A stretch of 20,000 bases of DNA. Origin: Cryptomeria japonica. Its lineage: Eukaryota; Streptophyta; Pinopsida; Cupressales; Cupressaceae. The stretch is from NCBI RefSeq assembly GCF_030272615.1, contig NW_026729320.1:30001-50000 (forward strand). The letters are read 5' to 3'. Position 1 is the stretch's first letter. Each line of letters starts with the position of its first letter. Below the pieces are notes generated by a model. That model was given only the letters and a program-made list of their open reading frames with translations, ran no database searches and was not told where the DNA came from. A program made the translations under genes and the position numbers. Shown piece by piece: positions 1 through 9,567 of the stretch.

Positions 1-389
1 AGGGCCCAGCAGCCAGAATGCATGAAGCGACGGATGAAGCAGTGATGACAACCGGGCTGTGAGGAGAGGAGGGATGCAGCCAAGAAAGCAATCAGGGCTC
101 GAGGCAAGGGATGCATCAAGGATAGCAATCATGTTGTGAGGCGAGATTCCAAAGGCTAAACGTGAGAGGCTGCAGGGTCGACTCAGAGAGGTCTATGCAT
201 GTGAGAGGCTGAAAGCAAGGTCAACTCGGAGCGGTCTATGCATCGGGCGCGCTTGGGGCGACTACCAGTGCCAACCCCTTATCCCGCGACGCGTCCGACA
301 AAGAGAACGTTCCAAGGCGGCAGAGGAGGTTACCAGCCGAAGGATGCAGTAGCAATAACAGGTATAGTTCCGCGGCGGCCGAGAAGACT
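1..389. repeat. Diverged left edge of the 188-bp repeat array
   Basis: No gene is seen here. Fragments of the neighbouring 188-bp repeat are recognisable but decayed: GAGAGGCTGCAGGGTCGACTC near 170, GCATCGGGCGCGCTTGGGGCG near 240, GACTACCAGTGCCAACCCC near 260, and CAAGGCGG near 314. Spacing between the matching blocks is irregular, about 248 bp to the first well-formed copy. This is what is expected at the edge of a tandem array, where unequal exchange homogenises less well. Nothing else is visible. Confidence 0.6.
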
Positions 390-3300
390 CACCGCATAGG
401 AATCGGGATGCGAGGCGAGGGATGCGGCGGGAAGGCCCCGACGGCTAAACGGAAGAGGCTGCAGGGCCGCCTCGGAATGGTCCAAGCATCGGACGCGATT
501 GGGACGACTACCAGTGCCAACCCCTTATCCCGCGATGCGTCCGATACACAGATAGTTCCAAGGCGGCCGAGGAGCCTCACCGCATATCAATCGGGGTGCG
601 AGGCGAGGGATGGGGCGGGAAGGCCCCAACGGCTAGACGGAAGAGGCTTCAGGGCCACCTCGGAATGCTCCAAGCATCGGACGCGCTTGGGGCGACTACC
701 AGTGCCAACCCCTTATCCCGCGATGCGTCCGATACACAGATGGTTCCAAGGCGGCCGAGGAGCCTCACCGCATAGCAATCGGGGGTGCGAGGCGAGGGAT
801 GGGGCGGGAAGGCCCCAACGGCTAGACGGAAGAGGCTTCAGGGCCGCCTCGGAATGGTCCAAGCATCGGACGCGCTTGGGGCGACTACCAGTGACAACCC
901 CTCATCCCGCGATGCGTCCGATACGAAGATGGTTCCAAGGCGGCCGAGGAGCCTCACCGCATAGCAATCGGGGTGCGAGGTGGGGGATGCGGCGAGATGG
1001 CCCCAACGGCTAGACGGAAGAGGCCACAGGGCCGCGTTGGAATAGTCCAAGCATCGGACGCGCTTGGGGCGACTACCAGTGACAACCCCTTATCCCGCGA
1101 TGCGTCCGATACGAAGATAGTTCCAAGGCGGCCGAGGAGCCTCACCGCATAGCAATCCGGGTGCGAGGTGGGGGATGCGGCGAGATGGCCCCAACGGCTA
1201 GACGGAAGAGGCTGCAGGGCCGCCTCGGAATAGTCCAAGCATCGGACGCGCTTGGGGCGACTACCAGTGACAACCCCTTATCCCGCGATGCTTCCGATAC
1301 GAAGACAGTTCCAAGGCGGCCGAGGAGCCTCACCGCATAGCAATGGGGGTGCGAGGTGAGGGATGCGGCGAGATGGCCCCAACGGCTAGACGGAAGAGGC
1401 CACAGGGCCGCCTCGGAATAGTCCAAGCATCGGACGCGCTTGGGGCGACTACCAGTGACAACCCCTTATCCCGCGATGCATCCGATACGAAGATAGTTCC
1501 CAGGCGGCCGAGGAGCCTCACCGCATAGCAATCGGGGTGCGAGGCGAGGGATGCGGCGAGATGGCCCCAAAGGGTAGACGGAAGAGGCTGCGGGGCCGCC
1601 TCGGAATAGTCCAAGCATCGAACGCGCTTGGGGCGACTACCACTGCCAACCCCTTATCCCGCGATGCGTCCGATACACAGATAGTTCCGAGGCGGCCGAG
1701 GAGCTGGGGGATGCGGCGAGATGGCCCCAACGGCTAGACGGAAGAGGCTGTAGGGCCGCCTCGGAATAGTCCAAGCATCGGACGCGCTTGGGGCGACTAC
1801 CAGTGACAACCCCTTATCCCGCGATGCGTCCGATACACAGATAGTTCCGAGGCGGCCAAGGAGCCTCACCGCATAGCAATCGTGGTGCGAGGTGGGGGAT
1901 GCAGCGAGATGGCCCCAACGGCTAGACGGAAGAGGCTGCAGGGCCGCCTCGGAATGGTCCAAGCATCGGACGCGCTTGGGGCGACTACCACTGCCAACCC
2001 CTTATCCCGCGATGCGTCCGATACACAGATAGTTCCAAGGCGGCCGAGGAGCCTCACCGAATAGCAATCGGGGTGCGAGGCGAGGGATGCGGCGAGAAAG
2101 CCCCAACGGCTAGAGGGAAGAGGCTTCAGGTCCGCCTCGGAATGGTCCAAGCATCGGACGCGCTTGGGGCGACTACCAGTGACAACCCCTTATCCCGCGA
2201 CGCGTCCGATACACAGATAGTTCCAAGGCGGCCGAGGAGCCTCACCGCATAGCAATCGGGGTGCGAGGCGAGGGATGCGGCGAGAAGGACCCAACGGCTA
2301 GACGGCAGAGGCTTCAGGGCCGCCTCGGAATGGTCCAAGCATCGGACGCGCTTGGGGCGACTACCAGTGACAACCCCTTATCCCGCGACGCGTCCGATAC
2401 ACAGATAGTTCCAAGGCGGCCGAGGAGCCTCACCGCATAGCAATCGGGGTGCGAGGCGAGGGATGCGGCGAGAAGGACCCAACGGCTAGACGGAAGAGGC
2501 TTCAGGTCCGCCTCGGAATGGTCCAAGCATCGGACGCGCTTGGGGCGACTACCAGTGACAACCCCTTATCCCGCGACGCGTCCGATACACAGATAGTTCC
2601 AAGGCGGCCGAGGAGCCTCACCGCATAGCAATCGGGGTGCGAGGCGAGGGATGCGGCGAGAAGGACCCAACGGCTAGACGGAAGAGGCTTCAGGGCCGCC
2701 TCGGAATGGTCCAAGCATCGGACGCGCTTGGGGCGACTACCAGTGACAACCCCTTATCCCGCGATGCGTCCGATACACAGATAGTTCCAAGGCGGCCGAG
2801 GAGCCTCACCGCATAGCAATCGGGGTGCGAGGCGAGGGATGCGGCGAGAAGGACCCAACGGCTAGACGGAAGAGGCTTCAGGGCCGCCTCGGAATGGTCC
2901 AAGCATCGGACGCGCTTGGGGCGACTACCAGTGACAACCCCTTATCCCGCGACGCGTCCGATACACAGATAGTTCCAAGGCGGCCGAGGAGCCTCACCGC
3001 ATAGCAATCGGGGTGCGAGGCGAGGGATGCGGCAAGAAGGACCCAACGGCTAGACGGAAGAGGCTTCAGGGCCGCCTCGGAATGGTCCAAGCATCGGACG
3101 CGCTTGGGGCGACTACCAGTGACAACCCCTTATCCCGCGACGCGTCCGATACACAGATAGTTCCAAGGCGGCCGAGGAGCCTCACCGCATAGCAATCGGG
3201 GTGCGAGGCGAGGGATGCGGCGAGAAGGACCCAACGGCTAGACGGAAGAGGCTTCAGGTCCGCCTCGGAATGGTCCAAGCATCGGACGCGCTTGGGGCGA

Positions 3301-5088
3301 CTACCAGTGACAACCCCTTATCCCGCGACGCGTCCGATACACAGATAGTTCCAAGGCGGCCGAGGAGCCTCACCGCATAGCAATCGGGGTGCGAGGCGAG
3401 GGATGCGGCGAGAAGGACCCAACGGCTAGACGGAAGAGGCTTCAGGGCCGCCTCGGAATGGTCCAAGCATCGGACGCGCTTGGGGCGACTACCAGTGACA
3501 ACCCCTTATCCCGCGACGCGTCCGATACACAGATAGTTCCAAGGCGGCCGAGGAGCCTCACCGCATAGCAATCGGGGTGCGAGGCGAGGGATGCGGCGAG
3601 AAGGACCCAACGGCTAGACGGAAGAGGCTTCAGGGCCGCCTCGGAATGGTCCAAGCATCGGACGCGCTTGGGGCGACTACCAGTGACAACCCCTTATCCC
3701 GCGATGCGTCCGATACACAGATAGTTCCAAGGCGGCCGAGGAGCCTCACCGCATAGCAATCGGGGTGCGAGGCGAGGGATGCGGCGAGAAGGACCCAACG
3801 GCTAGACGGAAGAGGCTTCAGGGCCGCCTCGGAATGGTCCAAGCATCGGACGCGCTTGGGGCGACTACCAATGACAACCCCTTATCCCGCGACGCGTCCG
3901 ATACACAGATAGTTCCAAGGCGGCCGAGGAGCCTCACCGCATAGCAATCGGGGTGCGAGGCGAGGGATGCGGCGAGAAGGACCCAACGGCTAGACGGAAG
4001 AGGCTTCAGGGCCGCCTCGGAATGGTCCAAGCATCGGACGCGCTTGGGGCGACTACCAGTGACAACCCCTTATCCCGCGACGCGTCCGATACACAGATAG
4101 TTCCAAGGCGGCCGAGGAGCCTCACCGCATAGCAATCGGGGTGCGAGGCGAGGGATGCGGCGAGAAGGACCCAACGGCTAGACGGAAGAGGCTTCAGGGC
4201 CGCCTCGGAATGGTCCAAGCATCGGACGCGCTTGGGGCGACTACCAGTGACAACCCCTTATCCCGCGACGCGTCCGATACACAGATAGTTCCAAGGCGGC
4301 CGAGGAGCCTCACCGCATAGCAATCGGGGTGCGAGGCGAGGGATGCGGCGAGAAGGACCCAACGGCTAGACGGAAGAGGCTTCAGGGCCGCCTGGGAATG
4401 GTCCATGCATCGCACGCGCTTGGGGCGACTACCAGTGACAACCCCTTATCCCGCGACGCGTCCGATACACAGATAGTTCCAAGGCGGCCGAGGAGCCTCA
4501 CCGCATAGCAAGCGGGGTGCGAGGCGAGGGATGCGGCGAGAAGGACCCAACGGCTAGACGGAAGAGGCTTCAGGGCCGCCTCGGAATGGTCCAAGCATCG
4601 GACGCGCTTGGGGCGACTACCAGTGACAACCCCTTATCCCGCGACGCGTCCGATACACAGATAGTTCCAAGGCGGCCGAGGAGCCTCACCGCATAGCAAT
4701 CGGGGTGCGAGTCGAGGGATGCGGCGAGAAGGACCCAACGGCTAGACGGAAGAGGCTTCAGGGCCGCCTCGGAATGGTCCAAGCATCGGACGCGCTTGGG
4801 GCGACTACCAGTGACAACCCCTTATCCCGCAATGCGTCTGATACACAGATAGTTCCAAGGCGGCCGAGGAGCCTCACCGCATAGCAATCGGGGTGCAAGG
4901 CAAGGGATGCGGCGAGAAGGACCCAACGGCTAGACGGAAGAGGCTTCAGGGCCGCCTCGGAATGGTCCAAGCATCGGACGCGCTTGGGGCGACTACCGTT
5001 GCCAACCCCTTATCCCGCGATGCGTCTGATACACAGATAGTTCCGAGGCGGCCGAGGAGCCTCACCGCATAGCAATCGGGTTGCGAGG
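390..5088. repeat. 188-bp tandem repeat array, about 25 copies
   Basis: The anchor CCAAGCATCGG recurs at 482, 670, 859, 1047, 1235, 1423, 1611, 1771, 1959, 2147 and then every 188 bp to 4967, giving 25 copies. Exceptions are one 189-bp step (an extra G near 782) and one 160-bp step, where 28 bp are missing at about 1704. Copies between about 2100 and 4960 are nearly identical; the first eight carry many substitutions. Short open frames recur in every copy on the - strand at exact 188-bp steps. Because 188 is not a multiple of 3, no frame runs through the array, so it does not encode a repeat protein. If the TATATAGGGG boxes to the right are Pol I promoters, the array would lie in the 5' external transcribed spacer. 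It could instead be untranscribed satellite DNA. Confidence 0.95.
2872..2995. repeat. Stepped inverted repeat inside each 188-bp unit (example copy)
   Basis: Three pairs of complementary arms are nested with symmetric gaps. GAGGCT (2872-2877) pairs with AGCCTC (2990-2995). GGCCGCCTCGGAA (2882-2894) pairs with TTCCAAGGCGGCC (2973-2985), with one C/A mismatch that is a perfect pair in older copies reading TTCCGAGGCGGCC. ATCGGACGCG (2905-2914) pairs with CGCGTCCGAT (2953-2962). The internal loops are 4 by 4 and 10 by 10, and the apical loop is 38 nt. The dyad recurs in most copies of the array. It could fold in a spacer transcript or extrude as a cruciform; its function is unknown. Confidence 0.75.
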
Positions 5089-5328
5089 CAGATTATTGGG
5101 AAGGGAACCCCCTGGGATGCGGCTCAAGCAGTGCCCAAAGGGACTGGAATGCGGAATCACATCGAGAGACCCAAATGCTATACGAGGGCTCAAATCGAAT
5201 TATCGATTTGGCCACGACATGGACGCATCGGAACGACTACCTTTGCCGAACCACTCGCAATTGCATCCATACCGAAACCAATAGACATTTCCGTTAGAGC
5301 CCTCGCATAGCATTCGGGAATCTCGCAT

Positions 5329-5416
5329 GCCCCTCTAAATCGACCAATGCTGGCGCTCAACGAAAATCCGAGCGCTACCACCGTTCGAGCGCCAGCATTG
5401 GTCGAGTTAGAGGGGC
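5329..5416. repeat. Long inverted repeat next to the leftmost promoter box
   Basis: Arm 5329-5362 and arm 5382-5416 are reverse complements over about 30 bp with a single mismatch, plus a near-match at the loop end. The loop is about 19 nt. The shared core is ACCAATGCTGGCGCTC on one arm and its complement on the other. On the - strand it would lie about 33-120 nt downstream of a start at 5449, so a leftward transcript would begin with a very stable hairpin. Weaker versions occupy the same place in the next two units (about 5815-5905 and 6255-6340). Confidence 0.85.
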
Positions 5417-5441
5417 ACGGGGGAGAATGCTCCAGTCAACA

Positions 5442-5456
5442 CCTCCCCTATATAAG
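5442..5456 (-). promoter_or_regulatory. Putative Pol I promoter box 1 (leftmost; candidate gene promoter)
   Basis: On the - strand this reads CTTATATAGGGGAGG. Plant rDNA start sites have TATATA followed by a G run, with the start at the A before the Gs, here position 5449. It is the last box before the 188-bp array, so with leftward transcription it is the box nearest to the expected 18S gene. The + strand reads TATATAAG, which also resembles a Pol II TATA box, but no open frame follows it. Confidence 0.5.
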
Positions 5457-5713
5457 TTATTTGTCCGATTCTCGCACAACCGTAGTCTGCCTCGTCGAAT
5501 CAAACAACGGTCCCAGATTCTGACTTCCGTTCCGTAGAGACCCAAAAGCTAGATGGAGGCTCGCAAGAAAGAGAGTCGGCGCATAGCAATCGGGTTTCTC
5601 GAACGTTTAGGGACCGAGCTCACTTGCGGATAGGGCAAAATCCGCCAAGCAACCCAAAAGCTAGACGGGGGCTCGAATCGAATCGCCTAGGCGGCCACAA
5701 CAACGACGTGTTG

Positions 5714-6154
5714 GATCGACTACCAGTGCCAAACCATTCAGCAAGACTAGTCTGTGTCGAGGCCGGATAGAGATTCTCAGAGAGCGCCCGTATAGCATTT
5801 AGGAGACCTGCCGCGTCCCTCACACTCGACAAATGGTGGTGCACGTTTATAAATCCGAGCGATCCCAACCCTTTCAAGCACCAACATCGGTCGAGATAGA
5901 GGGGCACGGAGGGGGCTGCGTGAGACAACACAGTCCCCTATATAAGTTATTTGTCCGATTCTCACACATCCGAAGAATGGTCATCAAATCGGACAACAGC
6001 CCAAACTTCCGACTTCCGTCCCAGAAAGCCCAAGAGCTATCTAAAACGTTCATGGCCGGAACTCGATCGCGGCTATACCAGTCCGCCAAGCAACCCAAAA
6101 GCTAGACTGGAGCTCTAGTCGAATCACCTCTGTGGCCATTGCAAGGACGTGTTG
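5714..6154. repeat. Promoter unit B (diverged, 441 bp)
   Basis: This unit repeats the block order of unit A: GACTACCAGTGCC (5719), GTATAGCATTTAGGA (about 5790), an imperfect inverted repeat (about 5815-5845 with 5875-5905), GAGGGGCACGG, and the promoter box at about 5932-5946. CCCAAAAGCTAGACTGGAGC (6095) and ACGTGTTGGA (6148) lead into unit C. No gene is recognised. Confidence 0.6.
5932..5946 (-). promoter_or_regulatory. Putative Pol I promoter box 2
   Basis: The - strand reads CTTATATAGGGGACTG. It differs from the other boxes just after the G run (GACTG in place of GAGGTG). It lies 490 bp from box 1. The predicted start is about 5939. Confidence 0.45.
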
Positions 6155-6520
6155 GAGCGACTACCATTGCCGAACCATTCCGCAGGTCGAGTCCATACCA
6201 AGGCCGCATAGAGATTCACGATGAGCTCCTGCATAGCAATCAGGAGACTTGCCGTGTCCATCACAATCGATAAATCCTGGTGCAAGATTTTTGCATCCGA
6301 GCGCTCCAACCAGTCGAGCACCAGCATCAATCGACATAAACGGGCACGGGGGGAGGATGCTCGAGAACACTACCTCCCCTATATAAGTTATTTGTCCGAT
6401 TCTCAAGCAGCCGAAGTCTGGTCATCGAATCGGGTCAAAGACCACAACTTCCGACTTTACCCACAATGCAAGTCATCGAATCGAACATCGGCCCCCGAGT
6501 CGGACTCCATGCGTATGTCA
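6155..6520. repeat. Promoter unit C (diverged)
   Basis: This is the third unit of the same plan: GCGACTACCATTGCCGAACC (6157), CCTGCATAGCAATCAGGAG (6228), an imperfect inverted repeat (about 6265-6285 with 6315-6335), GGGCACGGGGGGAGGATGCTC, and the promoter box at 6373-6387. The right end passes into the short-repeat array. No gene is recognised. Confidence 0.55.
6373..6387 (-). promoter_or_regulatory. Putative Pol I promoter box 3
   Basis: The - strand reads CTTATATAGGGGAGG, identical to box 1 over the core. It lies 441 bp from box 2. The predicted start is 6380. Confidence 0.5.
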
Positions 6521-6833
6521 GGTCATCGGACCCAAATTCCGCCTTCCTGCGCATGGCGGGCCATCAATATCAACTCGGTCATCGGACCCAAACTCCGCCT
6601 TTCTGCGCATGGCACGCCTTCAAATCGGTCATCGGACCCAAATTCCGCCTTCCTGTGCATGGCGGGCCATCAACATCAACTCGGTCATCGGACCCAAATT
6701 CCGCCTTTCTGCGCATGGCACGCCATCAACTCGGTCATCGGACCCAAATTCCGCCTTCCTGCGCATGGCAGGTCATCGGACACAAATTCAGACCTCGCCA
6801 ATATGCCTACGTATCGAATCGGTCATCGGACCC
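6521..6833. repeat. Short tandem array, alternating 56 and 50 bp
   Basis: The anchor GGTCATCGGACCCAAA (or close variants) recurs at 6521, 6577, 6627, 6683, 6733, 6771 and 6821, giving steps of 56, 50, 56, 50, 38 and 50. The middle of each unit reads TTCCGCCTTCCTGCGCATGG. The alternation suggests that a 106-bp pair was duplicated. Open frames of 200-250 codons cross it in several frames at once, which is a by-product of repetition. The same anchor continues as one or two copies inside each 311-bp unit to the right. Confidence 0.85.
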
Positions 6834-6917
6834 AACTTCCGACTTCATCCATACTGTAGGGTCTTTGAGGTTGGCGCGGTGCGCTCAACCCGGGGAGTCG
6901 ACCCATCGAAGCATACA

Positions 6918-6932
6918 CCTCCCCTATATAAG
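6918..6932 (-). promoter_or_regulatory. Putative Pol I promoter box 4
   Basis: The - strand reads CTTATATAGGGGAGG followed by TGTATGCTTCGATGGGTCG. It is in the first 311-bp unit. The predicted start is about 6925. Confidence 0.45.
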
Positions 6933-7228
6933 CTATTTGTCCGATTCCCACACCTGTGTAGTTTGCACCTCTGACCAGGACATCGACCCCAACTTCCGAA
7001 CTCGACTGCAACGACGGCACCAGCGCCTTGGTGCGCACCTTGCGACGCACAGTCCCAACATTCGCCTTCCTGCACATGGCAGGTCATCGGACCCAAATTC
7101 CGACCTCGCGAGTATGCCTACATATCGAATCGGTCATCGGACACAACTTCCGACTTCATCCATACCGTAGGGTCTTTGAGGTTGGCGCGGTGCGCTCAAC
7201 CCGGGGAGTCGACCCAACGAAGCATACA

Positions 7229-7243
7229 CCTCCCCTATATAAG
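7229..7243 (-). promoter_or_regulatory. Putative Pol I promoter box 5
   Basis: The core is identical to that of box 4, 311 bp further right, in the second 311-bp unit. Confidence 0.45.
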
Positions 7244-7539
7244 CTATTTGTCCGATTCCCACACCTGTGTAGTTTGCACCTCCGATCAGGACATCGACCC
7301 CAACTTCCGAACTCGCCTGCAACGACCGAACCAGCGCCTTGGTGCGCACCTTGCAACGCACAGTGCCAACATTCGCCTTCCTGCACATGGCAGGTCATCG
7401 GACCCAAATTCCGACCTCGCGAGTATGCCTACATATCGAATCGGTCATCGGACCCAACTTCCGACTTCATCCATACCGTAGGGTCTTTGAGGTTGGCGCG
7501 GTGCGCTCAACCCGGGGAGTCGACCCAACGAAGCATACA

Positions 7540-7554
7540 CCTCCCCTATATAAG
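7540..7554 (-). promoter_or_regulatory. Putative Pol I promoter box 6
   Basis: The core is identical, 311 bp from box 5, in the third 311-bp unit. Confidence 0.45.
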
Positions 7555-7850
7555 CTATTTGTCCGATTCCCACACCTGTGTAGCTTGCACCTCCGATCAG
7601 GACATCGACCCCAACTTCCGAACTCGACTAAAAAGACCGCACCAGCACCTTGGTGTGCACCTTGCAACGCACAGTGCCAACATTCGCCTTCCTGCACATG
7701 GCAGGTCATCGGACCCAAATTCCGACCTCATGAGCATACCTACTAATCGAATCGGTCATCGGACCCAACTTCCGACTTCATCCATACCGTAGGGTCTTTG
7801 AGGTTGGCGCGGTGCGCTCAACCTGGGGAGTCGACCCATCGAAGCATACA

Positions 7851-7865
7851 CCTCCCCTATATAAG
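7851..7865 (-). promoter_or_regulatory. Putative Pol I promoter box 7
   Basis: The core is identical, 311 bp from box 6, in the fourth 311-bp unit, just left of the nested minisatellite. Confidence 0.45.
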
Positions 7866-7970
7866 CTATTTGTCCGATTCCGACACCTGTGTAGTTTGCA
7901 CCTCCGCTCAGGACATCGACCCCAACTTCCGAACTCGCCTGCAACGACCGAACCAGCGCCTTGGTGCGCA

Positions 7971-8590
7971 CCAAAAGTGCGCACTTTTGGAGGGCACTTT
8001 TGTGCGCTCCAAAGGTGCGCACTTTTGGAGGGCACTTTTGTGCGCTCCAAAGGTGCGCACTTTTGGAGGGCACTTTTTGGAGGGCACTTTTGTGCGCTCC
8101 AAAGGTGCGCACTTTTGGAGGGCACTTTTTGGAGGGCACTTTTCTGCGCTCCAAAGGTGCGCACTTTTGGAGGGCACTTTTTGGAGGGCACTTTTCTGCG
8201 CTCCAAAGGTGCGCACTTTTGGAGGGCACTTTTTGGAGGGCACTTTTCTGCGCTCCAAAGGTGCGCACTTTTGGAGGGCACTTTTTGGAGGGCACTTTTC
8301 TGCGCTCCAAAGGTGCGCACTTTTGGAGGGCACTTTTGTGCACTCCAAAGGTGCACACTTTTGGAGGGCACTTTTTGGAGGGCACTTTTCTGCACTCCAA
8401 AGGTGCGCACTTTTGGAGGGCACTTTTTGGAGGGCACTTTTGTGCGCTCCAAAGGTGCGCACTTTTGGAGGGCACTTTTTGGAGGGCACTTTTGTGCGCT
8501 CCAAAGGTGCGCACTTTTGGAGGGCACTTTTGTGCACTCCAAAGGTGCGCACTTTTGGAGGGCACTTTTCCTGCGCTCCAAAGGTGCACA
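7971..8590. repeat. 38/52-bp minisatellite nested in a promoter unit
   Basis: CTCCAAAGGTG (two copies read CACTCCAAAGG) recurs at 8007, 8045, 8097, 8149, 8201, 8253, 8305, 8343, 8395, 8447, 8499, 8537 and 8576. The steps are 38 or 52 bp (one of 39). The 52-bp form carries an extra 14-bp GGAGGGCACTTTTT-type duplication. The array opens with a perfect 20-bp palindrome, CCAAAAGTGCGCACTTTTGG, at 7971-7990. Open frames of 210-320 codons run through it in both strands and several frames, with K/P/S/A-rich or G/T/F-rich low-complexity products. These are not taken as genes. Confidence 0.95.
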
Positions 8591-8719
8591 CCTAGGTGAG
8601 CACCTTCGACCACACCTTGTAGCACACCAAACTCTGACTTTCGACTTCATCCGCAATGCAGGGTCTTTGAGGTTGGCGCAATGCGCACAACCAGGGGAGT
8701 CGACCCATCAAACCCAACA

Positions 8720-8734
8720 CCTCCCCTATATAAG
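8720..8734 (-). promoter_or_regulatory. Putative Pol I promoter box 8
   Basis: The - strand reads CTTATATAGGGGAGG followed by TGTTGGGTTTGATGGGTCGA. It is the first box of the 157-bp array, 869 bp from box 7 because of the intervening minisatellite. Confidence 0.45.
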
Positions 8735-8876
8735 CTATTTGTCTGATTCTCATACATGCGTAGCCTGCAGGAGCAATTAGGACATCGACCCCAACTTTCG
8801 GCTTCTAAACGAAAACAAGGTCTTTGAGGTTGGTGTAATGCGAACAACTAGGGGAGTCAACCCATCAAACCCAACA

Positions 8877-8891
8877 CCTCCCCTATATAAG
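8877..8891 (-). promoter_or_regulatory. Putative Pol I promoter box 9
   Basis: The core is identical to that of box 8, 157 bp further right. Confidence 0.45.
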
Positions 8892-9033
8892 CTATTTGTC
8901 TGATTCTCATACATGTGTAGTCTACAGGAGCAATTAGGACATCGACCCCAACTTTTGACTTCTTAACGAAAACAAGGTCTTTGAGGTTGACGTAATGCGC
9001 ACAACCAGGGGAGTCGACCCATCAAACCCAACA

Positions 9034-9048
9034 CCTCCCCTATATAAG
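9034..9048 (-). promoter_or_regulatory. Putative Pol I promoter box 10
   Basis: The core is identical to that of box 9, 157 bp further right. Confidence 0.45.
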
Positions 9049-9190
9049 CTATTTGTCCGATTCTCATACATGTGTAGCCTACAGGAGCCATTAGGACATT
9101 GACCCCAACTTTTGACTTCTTAACGAAAACAAGGTCTTTGAGGTTGGCGTAATGCGCACAACCAAGGGAGTTGACCCATCAAACCCAACA

Positions 9191-9205
9191 CCTCCCCTAT
9201 ATAAG
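9191..9205 (-). promoter_or_regulatory. Putative Pol I promoter box 11
   Basis: The core is identical to that of box 10, 157 bp further right. The SalI-like GTCGAC found in its neighbours reads GTTGAC here. Confidence 0.45.
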
Positions 9206-9410
9206 CTATTTGTCTGATTCTCATACATGTGTAGCCTGCAACAACGATTAGGACATCCACCCCAACTTCTGAATTCGTCTGCGTTGACCGCACCAAAGGT
9301 GCACGCCTTGGTGCTCACCAAAATCCGACTTCCGACTTCTTCTGCTATGCGGGGTCTTTGAGGTTGGCGCAGTGCGCACAACCAGGGGAGTCAACCCACC
9401 GAATGCAACA

Positions 9411-9425
9411 CCTCCCCTATATAAG
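9411..9425 (-). promoter_or_regulatory. Putative Pol I promoter box 12
   Basis: The core is identical, 220 bp from box 11 because of an inserted segment. Confidence 0.45.
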
Positions 9426-9567
9426 CTATTTGTCTGATTCTCATACATGCGTAGACTGCAGCAATGATTAGGACATCCACCCCAACTTTTGACTTCTTAA
9501 ACAAGACAGGGTCTTTGAAGTTGGTGCAGTGCACACAACCAGGGGAGTCGACCCATCAAACGCAACA

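Larger units (their letters stand above)
5089..5713. repeat. Promoter unit A (diverged, about 490 bp)
   Basis: This is the first of three related units that share a fixed order: a GACTACC-T-GCC-AACCA block (from 5226), a GCATAGCATTCGGGA block (5306), an inverted repeat (5329-5416), GAGGGGCACGG, and a CCTCCCCTATATAAG box (5442-5456). A CCCAAAAGCTAGA block follows at 5541, with a second copy at 5651 inside the same unit. These blocks match parts of the 188-bp repeat in the same order, so the unit and the array appear related. Only short open frames that overlap one another are present, and no gene is recognised. Confidence 0.6.
6834..7970. repeat. 311-bp promoter repeat array, four copies
   Basis: GGGTCTTTGAGG recurs at 6859, 7170, 7481 and 7792, exactly 311 bp apart. 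Each unit carries GGGAGTCGACCC, the CCTCCCCTATATAAG box, GGACATCGACCCCAACTTCC, a GCGCCTTGGTGCGCACC-like block, and one or two GGTCATCGGACCCAAA blocks. The copies are highly similar. The fourth is interrupted at GGTGCGCACC by the minisatellite starting at 7971, and its remaining sequence resumes near 8598. Open frames of 80-250 codons on both strands overlap each other and follow the repeats, so no gene is called. Confidence 0.9.

Noticed and set aside
390-4970. A run of 70-94-codon frames every 188 bp on the - strand, possibly a repeat peptide family
   Set aside because: 188 is not a multiple of 3, so units cannot be joined in frame; each frame stops within its repeat. Their likeness is due to DNA repetition.
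390-5088. CRISPR array
   Set aside because: The repeated unit is 188 bp with no unique spacers, and the context is a plant-type rDNA spacer.
390-5088. Centromeric satellite
   Set aside because: The period is plausible for a satellite, but block-level likeness to the adjacent promoter units and nearness to 5S genes fit a ribosomal spacer repeat better.
7756-8780. Frames of 212-322 codons on both strands through the 38/52-bp array (repeats like KSALQKCAPL or EGTFVRSKGAHF)
   Set aside because: Five or more frames are open at once across the same minisatellite; a real repeat protein would favour one.
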